The notes below the pieces were generated by a model that saw only the letters and a program-made list of their open reading frames with translations, was not told the DNA's origin and searched no databases. Both the position numbers and the translations under genes were made by a program. Source: Coprinellus micaceus (lineage: Eukaryota; Basidiomycota; Agaricomycetes; Agaricales; Psathyrellaceae). Taken from it: a stretch of 64,000 bases of DNA. Location: positions 1 through 64,000 of the forward strand of contig OX596335.1 in assembly GCA_951394405.1 (NCBI GenBank). The letters are read 5' to 3'. Below are positions 1 to 12,299 of this stretch, piece by piece. The stretch's first letter is position 1. Each line of letters starts with the position of its first letter.

Positions 1-174
1 ACCCTAACCCTAACCCTAACCCTAACCCTAACCCTAACCCTAACCCTAACCCTAACCCTAACCCTAACCCTAACCCTAACCCTAACCCTAACCCTAACCC
101 TAACCCTAACCCTAACCCTAACCCTAACCCTAACCCTAACCCTAACCCTAACCCTAACCCTAACCCTAACCCTA
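1..174. repeat. Telomere repeat (CCCTAA)n
   Basis: About 29 uninterrupted CCCTAA units run from the first base. The G-rich TTAGGG strand is the minus strand and points outward, so the window starts at a true left chromosome end. TTAGGG is the usual telomere unit of basidiomycetes. The array is homogeneous and passes without a degenerate border into unique sequence at about 175, which lies directly before exon sequence of a broken gene. Confidence 0.98.
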
Positions 175-202
175 AGTCTTCCGCTGATGTTCGCACATTC
201 AG

Positions 203-1941
203 ATCGTCACCTTGCAGTACGCTAGGCGCCATGCTCGCTCAGATCCACTATACGTCAAGGTCATGATCGGCTCAATGGTGTAGGAATATTCGACGCTCGA
301 CCGTACCGTTTACTCAGTGCTTCGTTCTTCTGAATCTAGTCTCCTCGCTACCTTGCAAACTATCTTCATCAACCACCAGCTCTATCAGGACGTCATAACC
401 AACCATACGGATACCCGCGGAGTACACGCCCCCGTCGAATTGTGCGTCTACCTCCCCACTTCGTCTCGTCTATCATGACTCAGAATCTCCTTGTCACCCA
501 GCACTCTCGCTGTGAGTCCTTTCACCCGCACGGTCGGTGCACATGGCTGATGCCGATCCGTTTACATAGGCAAAGTTCCTATGTGTAGTGAGTACCCTTT
601 CCCAATGCTCCGAATCACACTCAAGGCCATTTCTTAGTATCTCATTACCTTTATCGCACAAATGTGAGTCCGAGCGTCTCGTCGTTTCTATCAGGGATAA
701 CTGATCGGCCGGCTCGTATAGGTTCTTCGTGACTCGTATCTGGACCCGTGAGTGCCTAGTTCCCAACTCGCCCCGCGGAACGTAACGACGCCCTGATTCC
801 TTCAGTGACCCAACGTGTTTCCCGAGTCGGCCGACTCGCACTCATTCCGATCGTACGTACAGCCGTACCATAGGGGCATCATGCGACGGACTCATTCACA
901 TCCTCTCCAGATCGGCTTTGCTCTCCTTCAGATCACTACTGGAAGCGGTGAGTCTCACTTTTTATGTGTACCTGGCTCACAAGCGCTGAACTACAGTCCC
1001 TTTCAGCGATCGTACATCTTGAGTAAGTCTGTTTGGTCAATTTCGGAGAGTTCTATCCTAATCACTCCCCGGTACAGAGCGTCTAGCGCGACGCTGGCCG
1101 AGCTGGGAACACATGGCAAGTGGAATAGGGTACGTATTCCCGCCTCGCCGTTCGTCGACGTCTTCCATCTCGCGGCTTAATCCCGTTCCCAGACCCTCAC
1201 CGCGATTCAAGGCTCCTCCACAGCGATGTGCGACATAGCGATCACAATCACACTCTGCCACCTCTATCGGGCGCATAAATCCGCCTCATCTCGGTAAGTA
1301 CTCCAGTCTGATTTTCGTTGCAAGGGGTACTAACAGTGCGTCGAAGGGTGAACTCCACGATCGATCGACTCGTCATCTACGCGATCAATCGCGCCGCTGC
1401 AACGAGGTGAGTTCGCTGAAGGGTCGTGGACGTTGTGGAACCGACCTTTTTGCCCTGTAGCTTGTGTGCGACTCTGGCGATACTTTTCGTGAGTTAGAGA
1501 TATCCTCCGTCCGATTGATCAAGACTGCTGACATTCACCTAGTACTTCTTCCTGAACGGAACGTTCTACTTGTGCGCCTTTTTCTTTCCATATTCACCTT
1601 CTCTCAATCTCATTCTCGCGCTTGCTGTTAGTGTCGTACCGACCTATATGACTGGCCAACGTTCGTATACCTTTCCCGTCTCTCTTCTGCGTTCTCCTAG
1701 GCTGAAATCGCGCTTCAATCGCCCGTAGTCTACGTGATCTCCGCCGTTAGCGTGTACGCCGCTCTCCCTTCCCTGCTTCGCTGCGTAGTTATTTCTGATT
1801 CGTGGTCCGTGTAGCTTGACCTCGCGCGAATCGCTCAGGGATATCAACGACGCGACCGTGAAGGGTGGCTCCGACCAAGGAAGCGTCACGAAGTTCGATT
1901 CGGGGGTTTGTATTCTTCGATTCAATTAGGAAAGCGTGCTA
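203..1941 (+). pseudogene. DUF6534-type multi-pass membrane protein, 5' truncated at telomere
   Basis: No long ORF is present, but joining short GT-AG exons on the plus strand gives a continuous membrane protein. Exons I could place begin at 203 (reading QIVTLQYARRHARSDPLYVK) and 340 (LLATLQTIFINHQLYQDVIT). Further exons give LITFIAQM, FFVTRIWTL, IGFALLQITTG, GSSTAMCDIAITITLCHLY, RVNSTIDRLVIYAINR, SLCATLAILF and LTSRESLRD. The order matches the basidiomycete family: a short basic loop ending DPLYVK, a helix with ITN, then the C-terminal DUF6534 block (CDI.It.tLC..LY, ..IDRLV.YAIN., L.SRE.LR). The first helix and start codon are missing, because the first readable exon starts 29 bp from the telomere. 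The splice pattern after about 1590 is uncertain, and a stop near 1941-1985 would end it. Function of the family is unknown; it is probably in the plasma or an internal membrane. Confidence 0.65.
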
Positions 1942-1989
1942 ACTCGAAGGTACAGGCGTACGCCACGGGGGAGAAACACGTCTGAGACC

Positions 1990-3270
1990 CTCTGCGATCT
2001 GTATGGCAATGTTTCAACGTGGTCTCTCTCAGGGAGCAGAATATGTAAGACCTTTACGCCGATGCCCTTCTCTCTCGCTCTGTAGTCAGTTAACGTGTCG
2101 TGTATATCTACGAAGTTTTATGTATAGTATTGAACCCGACCTGCGCGATTCCTGAGAGAGCTCCGAATCCCCCTATGGGGCGACGATCAACTCACACTAT
2201 AGTCTACTCCCGTTCGAGCCTGTTATGGGGCCGTTGGACTCGACGTCATGGTTTGAAGGGCGGGCGCCTATTTTACGACAGGAACCCGCACGGATATTCT
2301 GCGAAGGCAGTTGGGTACGATACGGAGAACTCTGCCCTCTAGTGTGCAGCGCGAGCTGAGATTTAAGGGCTGTCGCGTCTGCCTCAGCCATCTTTGGTAC
2401 AGCCGCCAATGACCGACGCCACTGACGCGTCCTACGTAGTGGTGTCGTCGATCGATGGGGGGAGTACGTGAATAGGTATGTCGGATATAAGACCTCTACG
2501 CGCGCCTGCGAGTTTTCGCTGGCCATGAAACTCTTTTTTCGATGACGATATTTGTCGGTCAACGATTGCCCAGTGGGAAGTTCGAGCAGTGCCAAATCTT
2601 TGTCAGATCTTCGTCTCCTTGGACGTAGCCAGGGGTGTTTGTATTGTGGAGGGCGGAGTGGCCTAATCTTAGTAGGGCTACTATACTCTCCCGCTCATAC
2701 CCTCCATATCCAAGGCAGCCCGCTCCTCCCCCACGCGTATACAATTTCGTCGGACGCGTCAAAGTGCCAAATATAGGGGTGGGAACAACATACCATATGT
2801 TTGTTCTGCCTCCGAAGCCATCAAATCGTGTCTCCTTCCTCCGTCGTTTGCGTCCTGACCTCATACCCGCGTCACCTCTCCAATCGCCTCTCGCCTTTTC
2901 ACCACATCGAGTCGCCATTCGCACCACCAACGACGCGCCGAAGCCGAAGAGAGGATTGCGGTCCTCAATTGAATCGTGACGTCAGCATCGGGAGGGTGGG
3001 ATGGTTGGACCAGCGCGAACGACGCCAGTGACGCAGGCGCTCCATGGCGCGAGGCTCCATGTATATAGCCTGGAAGGAGGAGAATTAAGGTACGCTACAT
3101 TTCCTATCATATCTGGCCCCCCTTTCGAGACCGCTCATCCTCCGTATCCCGCTCTCGATACAACCCGATTCCAACGAACTCAAATTCGGATACCGATCTA
3201 CAGACGAACCGATACCTAATCGACCCGAGTTTAATACCCCAGCTATTCTCCGTTAATTGAAGAACTCTAC
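1990..3270. other. Intergenic, no gene recognised
   Basis: Several overlapping ORFs of 70-130 codons exist on both strands here, but none has a family motif and none joins through splice sites into a recognisable protein. The last few hundred bases should hold the promoter and 5' leader of the HAM1-like gene that starts at 3275. Confidence 0.5.
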
Positions 3271-3274
3271 GGCG

Positions 3275-6200
3275 ATGTCGCTCCCACAAGCAACCAAGGA
3301 AGTCGGCAACCACCCCGGGAAGACTTCCGTGATCGACCCGGTCGACAAGACGGCGCAGGCAGCTGACGTCGAGCGAAAGGTACGCGTCTTCTCGTTCTCC
3401 TCCCCATGCCGTATACCACCACCCAAACTCTTCTCCTCTTCCCCTCCGATCACCCTTCCCAACATCCTTCGTGTGCTTATCGCTGTTCCCTTCCTACAGC
3501 TCAAGTTCTACGGCGTCATTCAAGCATTCCGCGAGGGCCGCCTCCCTTCGAATCAACAGATCTCGGAGACCCTCAACTATGTCCTCAGCCACTCCCCGAT
3601 CGACGAAACGAAGCTCTCACGTGGGGGTAAGGCGCTCGTTCAAGACGTTCGCGATATCATCAAGACCGCCGAGTTGATGGTCGAGCAGAAGAACGCGGAC
3701 GAGCTCTTCCAGGTACGTCGAGTATTCCGCAATCGAGTCTACGTATGCTTACCCCCGAAATCATAGAACTTTGTCTTCCATACCCAAGCTGTCGACACGA
3801 ACTCCCTCAAGGACCATGCCGCCGAGCGGGTTGGGGAAAGCAAGGCCCTCGACAAAGACAAGGTTAAGGAGGATGGCGACCATGGTGCGTCCTCCTCCCT
3901 CCTCGGGTTTCGCTCGCCCCTGACCTTCCTTTTCATTCAGCCGTCCAACACCTTCGCACTCTCCTCACCCTCGTCCTCACCAATTCCGAAGTCCGCAAGC
4001 TCCTCTCCGACTTCAGCCTCGTTGGCCGCGACCTCCTCTCCATCGGCGCCTCGAAGGCCGCCACCCTCATCGCACCCCCCGAACACCAGCTCGCTCGCGT
4101 CGACGAACCCGCTCCGCAAGACCAGTTCATCACCCACGACCCCAATCACCCTGATGGCCAACGTATTGCCGGCCTCGACGAGACCCCCGTACTCGGTCGT
4201 ACAGTCAAGGTTCCGGGAGTCGCAGAGGGTGAGGTCCGCATGCACCCGAAGCACGATGAACAGCCGATCTTCCGCACCCAGGAGGGAACTCAGGTTGGCG
4301 TGGGGAGTGCGGCGAAGGATGCATTCGCCGAGTACCACCAGGTACACCAGCAGGGATTCAGCGCCGCGCAGCAGGCGGCCACAGGTCAAGGTCACCTACC
4401 CATCGATGATGTTCAACGCGAGCGTGCGAGTGGACTCGCCCAGCAGGCAAGGGAGGTCGGAGGCCACGCGCAGAGAGAGGCCGAGGAGTTTAGGCGTGCA
4501 GATGAAGAGGGTGACGGGGAGACCAGGGAAGCGAAGAAGCGGAGCGTGAAGGAGAAGATGAAGGGGTTGAAGGATAGCGTACTCGTAAGTTTCTTACCTC
4601 TTCGTGTTCGCGACCTCTCCCCGACCGTTCCATTTCTATTTTCGACCGATTCCCTCTTCGTCGTTTTCCCCACTTCCGGTATCCCTCCCTGATTTCCTCT
4701 TCTTCACACCCCCACCTCCCGTTTCGCATTCGTACTCGACACTGACCTCGCCGCTACAGGATACCTTCCACGAACGCGTCCCTGAGGAACACCGCAACAA
4801 GGCCAACGACCAGTACGAGAGTGGGAAGAAGTTCTTCACCGAAGAGTACTTCCCTGAAGAGCGCAGGGATCAGTTCATCTTCAGGTTGAAGAAGGTGCGT
4901 TCGCCCTCGCTGTCGCTATAGGATCCCTTTACTGACCATTCCTTCTTTCTTCCTCGCCTTCCCCAACCTCTATTCTCCTTCGCACTCTACGCTCCCGGCT
5001 ACCTTACCCTCCAGGTCGTCATCGAGTGCCAGAAGCACGCCGACTACCAGCAGTCAATGACCTGGTTGCTCGACTATCTCGACGAATATGTGCAACACGC
5101 TCGTACGACCTCAACCAACCTCACCTCCACCGACGTCAACACCGTCCCTGAGAATCACAAGCTCAAGATCGCCACTCTCGAGCTCCGTACTCTCCTCGAG
5201 CGATTCGCCAACAACAAGTCGATGGACGTCATCTTCGACGCGATCAACGTTCTCATCGACGATACTCGCCGCGACCCCGAGCTTAGACAGTGGTTCAAGA
5301 ATGTCGACACCTACGTTCGGCGTGTCCTCCTTGAGCCTGGCTTCATCCTTCAGCCTCAGAGCGATACCGAGGCGTCGAGGTTGAGAGAGAACGGGAAGGC
5401 CTTCTACGACGACAAGTACAAGAGCCATTTCGATAACCTCTTCTCGTCGATCGGCTCATGGTTCAAGGCGATGGGGGATGACCCGGTACGTTCGTCCTCT
5501 CGCTTTCTTCGACCCCTTTGCTTACTCGAAACATCGTAGCTCAACCAACGGTTCGGGAACGACTGGGCTCGCCTTACCAAGGACCTCCTCTTCGACTCGG
5601 AGGGTTCGCTCAAGTTCAAGCCCGAGCTCTGGAACGACATTCGTCGCGTCATCATGCCGACTCTCGTTCAGCAAGTTGGGTATATCCCCATCCCCCGTAT
5701 CGAGTACACCGACGATGCGCTCGACCTCGTCGTCGAGAACCTCACGCTCCAGGGCCGCAACCTCTTCCCGAACATCATCGCCGTCGAGGCGCACAACTAT
5801 ATGAAGTTTAGCCCGTACGACGCGATCACCGGTGAGTTCCATCCCAATTTCTCCTCGACTTCGCGTTACCCTTCGTACTGACTGAAATTCGCTCGCAGAT
5901 GACCAGCACCACAAGATTACCTTCCAGCTTGCGCAGATCCAGGCCGACATGCGCGACGTCGCGTTCTACTACCGCAAGAAGACCGGATTGCCTCGCATGA
6001 AGGATTCGGGCCTCGCTGACGTCATTCTTGGCGGAGAGGGCCTGAGCGCCTCCGTCACGATTGTCTTCACGAATAATAAGTCGCACGACAAATCGAGCGT
6101 TTTCAAGGTTCAGGATGTCCACGTCAAGGTCGACGGTGGTAAGTCCTTCATTCCTCGTCGTTCCCCCCTATTTTTCTCCCTTTCTTTCCGAGAATATCAT

Positions 6201-6826
6201 CTCCACCTTCGCGTTCTCCCCGTCGCTCGATTCCTCAACATTCTTCCCTAACTCGTCTGCTCTAACTCCATACTGACGTCACCTCTTCGTACCTCACAGG
6301 TCTCAAATTCTCCATTCGCGACTCCAAACACGACTTCCTCTACAAGACGCTCCGCCCTCTCGCGACCGGCCTCGTCAAGAAACAAATATGCAAGGCCATC
6401 AGGGACGGCATCGTCACCGCGCTTGAGTACGTCGACGGACAGCTCGTTGGCGTTCGCGATAGGATGAAGGAAGCTAAGGTCGAGGAGGGTAGAAGCCGGA
6501 CGGATGTGTTGCAGGAAGTATGTAATTTCGCCTGCGTTACTCTGGTCGCCCGGATTGCTGATTGAATCTCTCACCCGCAGCTCTTCCATCGTACCAAGTC
6601 CCCCATCCAAGACGCCACCTCGGCGACTTCCGTCACCTCGCATGGCGCTAGCGTTTCGACTTCCCATTCGCAGTTCAAGGTCGTCAGCAATAAGCGCGAC
6701 TCGCTATTGAGTGACGTCGGAAACCCTGCCGGATGGGTTAACAGGAGTGCGGAGAAGGAGGCGAAGGTGAAGCAGGGCCATGGGTGGAGGAGTGAGGCGT
6801 TCGACGTTGTCCCGACGAGGAACTAA
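3275..6826 (+). CDS. HAM1-like protein (HAM1-like N and C domains), ten exons
   Basis: Exons 3275-3379, 3500-3712, 3767-3884, 3941-4584, 4760-4894, 5015-5485, 5540-5831, 5899-6138, 6300-6517 and 6581-6826 join to 2682 nt (893 residues plus stop), and every phase agrees. The start at 3275 is the first ATG of the frame (MSLPQATKEVGNH). Residues about 36-735 are the helical, charged HAM1-like N-terminal region, with the conserved stretch DQFIFRLKKVVIECQKHAD across the exon 5/6 join and FLLRTLLERF-like helices after it. A low-complexity Q/E/R-rich linker lies near residues 270-360. Residues about 740-830 (LKFSIRDSKHDFLYKTLRPL and following) are the HAM1-like C-terminal domain. The family is fungal; a related gene was named for a hyphal anastomosis phenotype. 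A lipid-binding TULIP-like role is an inference. The gene looks intact and is the first functional gene from the telomere. Confidence 0.9.
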
Positions 6827-6829
6827 GTA

Positions 6830-7535
6830 GGTGCTTCGCTGTTGTGACGAGCCTCGTAGCCACATTTGCTTCGAGTTCACGCCTTTCGTCGCTTTACCTG
6901 TTTGCTATACGACCTCCCCCCCTTTCATGCTCGATAGATGCGGACATGCCCCCATCTTTTGCCTCGTGACGCGCTGACGATTTGTACGATACCTTTACGA
7001 TTCCGATTCCGCGTTCGGACTCGTCACCTGCTTCATTGTAATTGGCATCCCCGATGAGACGTACCCATAATTCCGCTGTAAAACCGTCATCCCTGTACTT
7101 TTAGTTCTAATCCCATGCTTCCCTCCGCCTCAATCCGTTGTCCGCTCCAGTGCTAGTATTCTTCGACACCGGGGTGAGATATCGACGTGAGCCGTTGGGA
7201 AAGTGCGGAATAGCGAAGCTGTCTTGCGGAGTATCCCAAGCAAAACGCAATGAAATCTGACCCCTTGCTCCCTTTAGTCGGCGTGCATGCAGGCGCCGAG
7301 CGGATGGAAGTATAACCAGTTCTTTCTGCGCTGGACCTTGCGAGCGTGCTTGGTGATTGCTACGTACTCTCGAATACCGTGAACTTGTAACACGACCAAC
7401 GAGCCGTGGATTTAGGTGAGAGACTGAACGTATATACAACAGGAATATTCATACGGGGATTACACAATTTCGAGACGAAGGTAGTAGGGATATTGTCAAT
7501 TATCGCAGGGTGAGGGAACATGGAGAGTACCATAG
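6830..7535. other. Convergent intergenic region
   Basis: This separates the 3' end of the HAM1-like gene (plus) from the 3' end of C1 (minus), so it should hold both terminators. No ORF in it has a recognisable motif. Confidence 0.5.
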
Positions 7536-7536
7536 A

Positions 7537-8321
7537 CTAGTTCTTCATGACGCACACGGAGACAATGGGGCCCCCATCCATGTGCGGAGAAACGACTTCA
7601 TTCTTACCACCGCTCTTCGCAGAAAGGTGAAGCTCATGACCAGAGCGGTCCTTGAAAACGTAGTTCGCGCTGGTGATGTTGAAGATATCGAGGAAGTAGT
7701 GCTTGACGCCGCCGAGCATGCGCCAGGAGTAGGAGTACTCCTTGATACCGGTCCTAGCCTCGATGGGTGTGCCTGGGGCCACCCACTGCACCTCTTCCGT
7801 CACCGGCCAGTTGACCTCGGTACACAATGCGTCTGACAATGCGTCGGTGCTAGATGAGGTAGGTAATTATCAGCTCCGGGATCTTTGAGGCAATTTGAGC
7901 GATCCAAACTCACGGGGTTCCTTCTTCCTGGGCAACCTTCAACGGAAGCGTTACCGAGACGATGGAAGGCCCTTCAAGGGCAGTGATGTTGACCTCCTGG
8001 GTGCCGATGAACAAGGGTCGAATAGGATGCTGGCGGCCTTGAGAGTCGTTGAAAACGTAAGATATAGTTGCGGTGTTGGTGAAGCGCAAACGGAACATTG
8101 GAATCTGCGTCTGGAACATCCTGGTGTAGTTGTAACGGGTTATCCCGGTGAGCCTTCGGACGTTCTCGGGAGTATCAACCCAATCATTATTGTCGCTGAG
8201 CTCCCATCCGAGGGGGACGATGAGCCTAAAGAAAATGGGGGAAATTAGAAATAGCCGCCACCAGTAAAGTCAGCCCAATGTACCCGGAGAACTCATGCTT
8301 TCCGTTAGTCGGGGAGGCCAT
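7537..8321 (-). CDS. Two-domain conserved fungal protein of unknown family, copy C1
   Basis: Exons (minus) 8321-8284, 8225-7914 and 7849-7537 join to 663 nt (220 residues). Start MASPTNGKHEFSG at 8321; stop TAG at 7537-7539. Two related domains of about 100 residues follow one another and are split by the second intron. Domain 1 runs from the W..SD..DW.DT region through LTGITRYNY, PMFRLRFTN, SYVFNDSQG and GPSIVSV. Domain 2 repeats this as W.APGTPIEARTGIKEYSY, KHYFLDIFN, NYVFKDRSG and GGPIVSV. The pattern suggests an all-beta fold. There is no signal peptide and no membrane segment, so it is probably cytosolic. Two relatives (C2, C3) lie at 53 and 55 kb. I do not recognise the family; a lectin-like role is only a guess. 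A TATA-like box lies about 75 bp upstream. Confidence 0.8.
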
Positions 8322-8395
8322 TTGGTTGATAACTGAGAAAGGTGGAGGGATAGATGAAATGCTTTGCGATGTAGGATAGCGGGACAAGCGGCTGG

Positions 8396-8403
8396 CTTTT
8401 ATC
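8396..8403 (-). promoter_or_regulatory. TATA-like box of C1
   Basis: GATAAAAG on the minus strand, about 75 bp before the C1 start codon. C2 and C3 have TATA boxes at nearly the same distance, which supports both the box and the chosen starts. Confidence 0.5.
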
Positions 8404-8409
8404 TGCAGA

Positions 8410-10960
8410 GCGTACAATAGGCTTGCCGCCGCCACGTTGTTGCCAAGTGAGGGCTTAATTCGAGGCGTCAATTAAAGGGCGCAGCCTCGACGTACCCCTT
8501 TGTCACATGGGGTTCGGCAAGCCATAGTTCCGAGGTGTCAAGTTTAGGTACTCTGCTCGAGAGTTCTCATGCTGAGTACAGCAGTCCACCCTTGCACGCG
8601 AGTCGTTTCGCAAACACAGACGGACAGATAGTCTCCAATACTTCTGCACGTATCTTTACAACCGCTTCCTTGCAAGGCGGTATCACGTTAGGGGGCTGGT
8701 CCGGTCGCGGCAGACCTGCAGGTAATCAAGCCCACCCTGCCAGACGTTGGATGCGGACCACAGGGAACAGGTACGATCGCCACTGGGAAGGTTTTAATGC
8801 TTTCGGGGATGCCGTGACAGCTAGCTGAGTGCCCGAAACTGCACTTCTGCGGGTCGATGCTCGTCTGACCAGCCGACAACAAAGGTTTGCCGTACATTCG
8901 AGGTACAATCCATTCGGAAATTGAGCATCGCCGACCGTCATATTTGATCTGTCTGTCGACCCCCGGCCATAACGTATGGAAAGGTAACCGGTGACCCCTA
9001 TTATTCTCCAAGAAGATATCGTCGAGATGCCAGCCACTGGGAGGGTCAACTGGCCCTCAATATCCCGTTGTGACATTCCTGCGACATTATTCCTTCTCAT
9101 CCGACAGTAGAAGTCATCCGTCCTGGAAGGCGGCGTAAGAAACGTTCGTCAAATGAAGGGACAATGCATTCGGGTTTCCACCATTCCCGATACCAACATT
9201 GAGAGGCTCGGTTGTCCTGGAGCTCTTTCGCCATTTCTGGTGTGCGGGGGTCTAACGGAGATATCGAGGGCGAGCCCACCCAGCACATGGACTAAAGAAA
9301 GTTGTACGACCAGTCACTGAAGTTGATTCACAGATTTGAACATTCGCCTAAGAGTAGTACCAAGTAAACGTATTGGGTGTGAACAAAGGATATCAGCTCA
9401 CAGGGGCCAAGTACACAACGTGCTGGATTCGACTCTCTTCGTCGACGCGAGGACGTGGGTGTGGAGTGCGGCTAACGGCAGAGGCGAGCGGATTGCCATA
9501 TCGTGTGTAATCACTCATGACGTGGGCGAAGCGAGAGCTGCGGGCGTCCGAGAATGCGACAGAGGCCTTCGCGGGGATCTCGACACTGGTTGGGCGGCTC
9601 ACGACATTAAGAGAAACCCAGATATCATTGTTCAACGCGGACGAAACGCGTGCGCAGAAAAACCGGAATCAAGCGGGTACGCGCGTTTGAGGTCAGCGAG
9701 TACATTAAGCATGGAAATCTACACCACACTGCGATATTTCCCTCCAGGCTGTTTTACCGCTCAGGCATGCACATAGCTTACATTACGACACCGGCTCGTA
9801 CAAGTCACGAGAACATCTGGGAGAACTTGATGGTTTCCTGGGCTCGCGAAATCGGGAGAGGCACTGTGAGCAGTGAGCTTGGGAAGTCAAACTCTGGGAG
9901 ATATAATACGCAACAGCAAACGAGTTGCATCCTTTCATCCCCGTTTGTCGATTTCGGACCTCCCACAGTCGACATGACCCAATCGTTCGATCGTCGAACG
10001 GGTTCATGGAGCGATATTCTTTACGAGTAGGCTCAAAGAAGTGACTTTGAAACGTAGCCCTCAGGCCCAGAGGGACGCTTGGGGATGGGGGATGACCGGG
10101 AATAGCACACAAGCCCGGGCACTCACAGAGTCACAAGCGAGTGAATCCAGAAATCTGTGAGGGATAGAGACATGCCGTCAAGCTTGAGCAGTGTAGGAAT
10201 TGAGCAGCTCTCGAGTGGACTCCCTGTACCCCTAGCATGTGACTGGTTCTAGATATTGACAGACCCCTAGATGCTGGAGGAACAAAGAACGGGGTGGTAG
10301 GCAAACGGAGTGGAAGGGAATCATCTAGCGAACAAAGATGTCCGTGCGACGAATAGCACGGTCATCGAGAGCGGGATCCGCCTCTTTCTCGTGATATCAG
10401 GTGAACACAACCGTATGCAAGGATGGAGTCTCCCAACTTTCTTCCTGGCTCTTGAAGGACTACCATCGGCGTGTGGGTGCTGGGTTCCTACAGCCCTGTG
10501 ATACGCATCCCTCGCAATCCTCCCGGTCACCCCGCTCACGCCTATCGGATGCCCTGCTTCTCAAACTGCAGGTCACGTCTTACTTGGTGTAACTCGTCGA
10601 GGTTCACGTCGACAGATTCATTAAAAGCCCTCCGCTTCCTTGCCAAGATGAATTCTCTTTCCGAAATTCTGCATTCCTTGTTCGCAGCGCCAGCCCTTTG
10701 GAAGACCTTGGGCTATCCCACAAGGGAACTTAGCGGTTCGGAGAACGAGCTTTGTTGGCTCGCCCCCTGACCCTCCAAGGTTGGCTCCTCTGGGCCGTTC
10801 TGGGCTCCTCGCTCAATTGACACGAGTGCGGACCTGATTCTCAATGCCTTCGCAACGTGCTGCGCCTCCCAAATAGTCACCGCTCTTATCCACGACCTCA
10901 TGTCCCCGGGCTCGAGTTGGCGTTGGCGCCGTATTTCTGGTTTCTTCCCGCAGCTCTGGA
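8410..10960. other. No recognisable gene
   Basis: Several ORFs of 60-146 codons lie here on both strands, the longest at 9336-9776 (plus). None carries a motif I recognise, and none is supported by a consistent exon-intron chain. Confidence 0.45.
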
Positions 10961-10968
10961 GTCGGTAT

Positions 10969-12293
10969 TCAGTCTAACCTATCGTGGTCATCGTACATTG
11001 ACGTAGGTGATCGAGAGAACTCGAGACTCGACTCCTTTTCGTGCTTCTGCAACACGCTCAATACGTCTCTCCTCTTCAATACCCTGACGAGGATCACTTG
11101 GGGAGCTAGAGCCTACCGGAAGCCAGTGCGTCAGTATCGAAAACATCAAGCCAATAGGAACAAGGGTCAAACTCACAGTGAATGCCGCCCACGCAACTCT
11201 ACTCGCAAACACCCCTCCCCTCGTGCCAAACGTCGCGATAGGGACATAAATCCCAACTAATGTACTCGGCAGAGCAGCCTCGACGAGTATCGCGACAGCG
11301 AAGAACGTATCGCTTGGCCCACTTGACTTCAAGCTGCTATTCACCGTACTTGTACCGAGAATTTTGCGTAGACGGCGTCGACTTCGGATGATCTCGGTGC
11401 AGATGAGCGAGGTGACGATGATGTTGACGGAGACGGAGGAGATGGTAGCGATGAACGGGGCTGCGGCGAGTGTTGCTGTTTTGGTCATTGGGGTGCCTGG
11501 AGGGCGGGGAGGGGCACGGGCTACGGCGACGATTCCGTAGAGTGAGAGAGCTAAGTATTAGATGGAGGCGAATGAATTATGATTCTCGGTGTTAGAGTAC
11601 GCGAAGGGCGATAGAGAAGGCTAAATGCAAGCTTACCTAGCGACATGACGAACGGCACACAGGGTATCGCACAAATCCACTTTCTCCCGTTGAACACGAT
11701 CCAACATCGATAGATCTTCAAGGCAGCGATTCAGTACCCCGTTCTTCATGCCGCTCTTGCCGTACTCACCAGAAGTGCGTCTGCCATGATCACGATTAGC
11801 TGCATCCCCACCGCCACCATCTGCGACAAAACCATCCCCTGCTCCACCAACGCCGTATGCGATCTCCCGAGGTCACCACCATCCAGAACGCCCACCCCAA
11901 CACCTGGTCTTTTACTTAGACTTCTCAAACGTACCACTGCTGCGCCGCAGTACATGAGCCCCGTTGTCGAAAACATCAGTGCAAGGGCGGACGTTGCGAC
12001 GAGGAGGGCGGAGGCGCGGTTGCGTTTGGTGCCATTTCGGATGGACGCGATGAGTGCTCGCACTATTGGGACGACTACGGAGGCTTGGATTCCTGTAGTT
12101 GTAGTTAATGGGTGTCAGTTCAGGCTCGGATCACACGCCCTCGGGGATAAAGAAGCGCACCTAAGGACCACGCACACACAAGAACTGCACAAGGATAGTC
12201 AAAGACCACAGCAAGATCGCCCAGCAAGGAAGGAATCGCGCTATTCGAGTCCAGGACCTCCGGGTACCAATACTGAGAGCGTACGAGAGCCAT
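10969..12293 (-). CDS. Seven-helix membrane protein of unknown function, copy 1 (intact)
   Basis: Five exons on the minus strand (12293-12161, 12092-11770, 11715-11637, 11550-11177, 11112-10969) join to 1053 nt, 350 residues. The start MALVRSQYWYPEVL is conserved in both other copies (MALIRPNFWYP, MVLTEPSFWYP). About seven hydrophobic segments follow. Landmarks are MVAVGMQLIVIMADALL joined across an intron to IYRCWIVFNGRKW (the DALL.YRCW signature of a large basidiomycete membrane family), the long helix ending SLICTEIIRSRRRLRKIL, and the tail LAPQVILVRVLKRRD ending in YDDHDRLD. Function is not known; the 7-helix layout is receptor-like but that is inference. All introns are 50-90 bp with GT-AG ends at the same positions as in the copies at 33-43 kb and 45-46 kb. 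No lesion was seen. Confidence 0.85.
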
Positions 12294-12299
12294 GGTGGG

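Noticed and set aside
494..1276. ORFs of 72-121 codons near the telomere
   Set aside because: They run across the introns of the DUF6534-type gene or are antisense to it. The spliced reading gives the family motifs, these ORFs do not.
10969..12293. Fungal pheromone or GPCR assignment for the seven-helix gene
   Set aside because: The helix count fits, but no Ste3/Ste2-type or other receptor motif is visible. The DALL.YRCW family has no established ligand.
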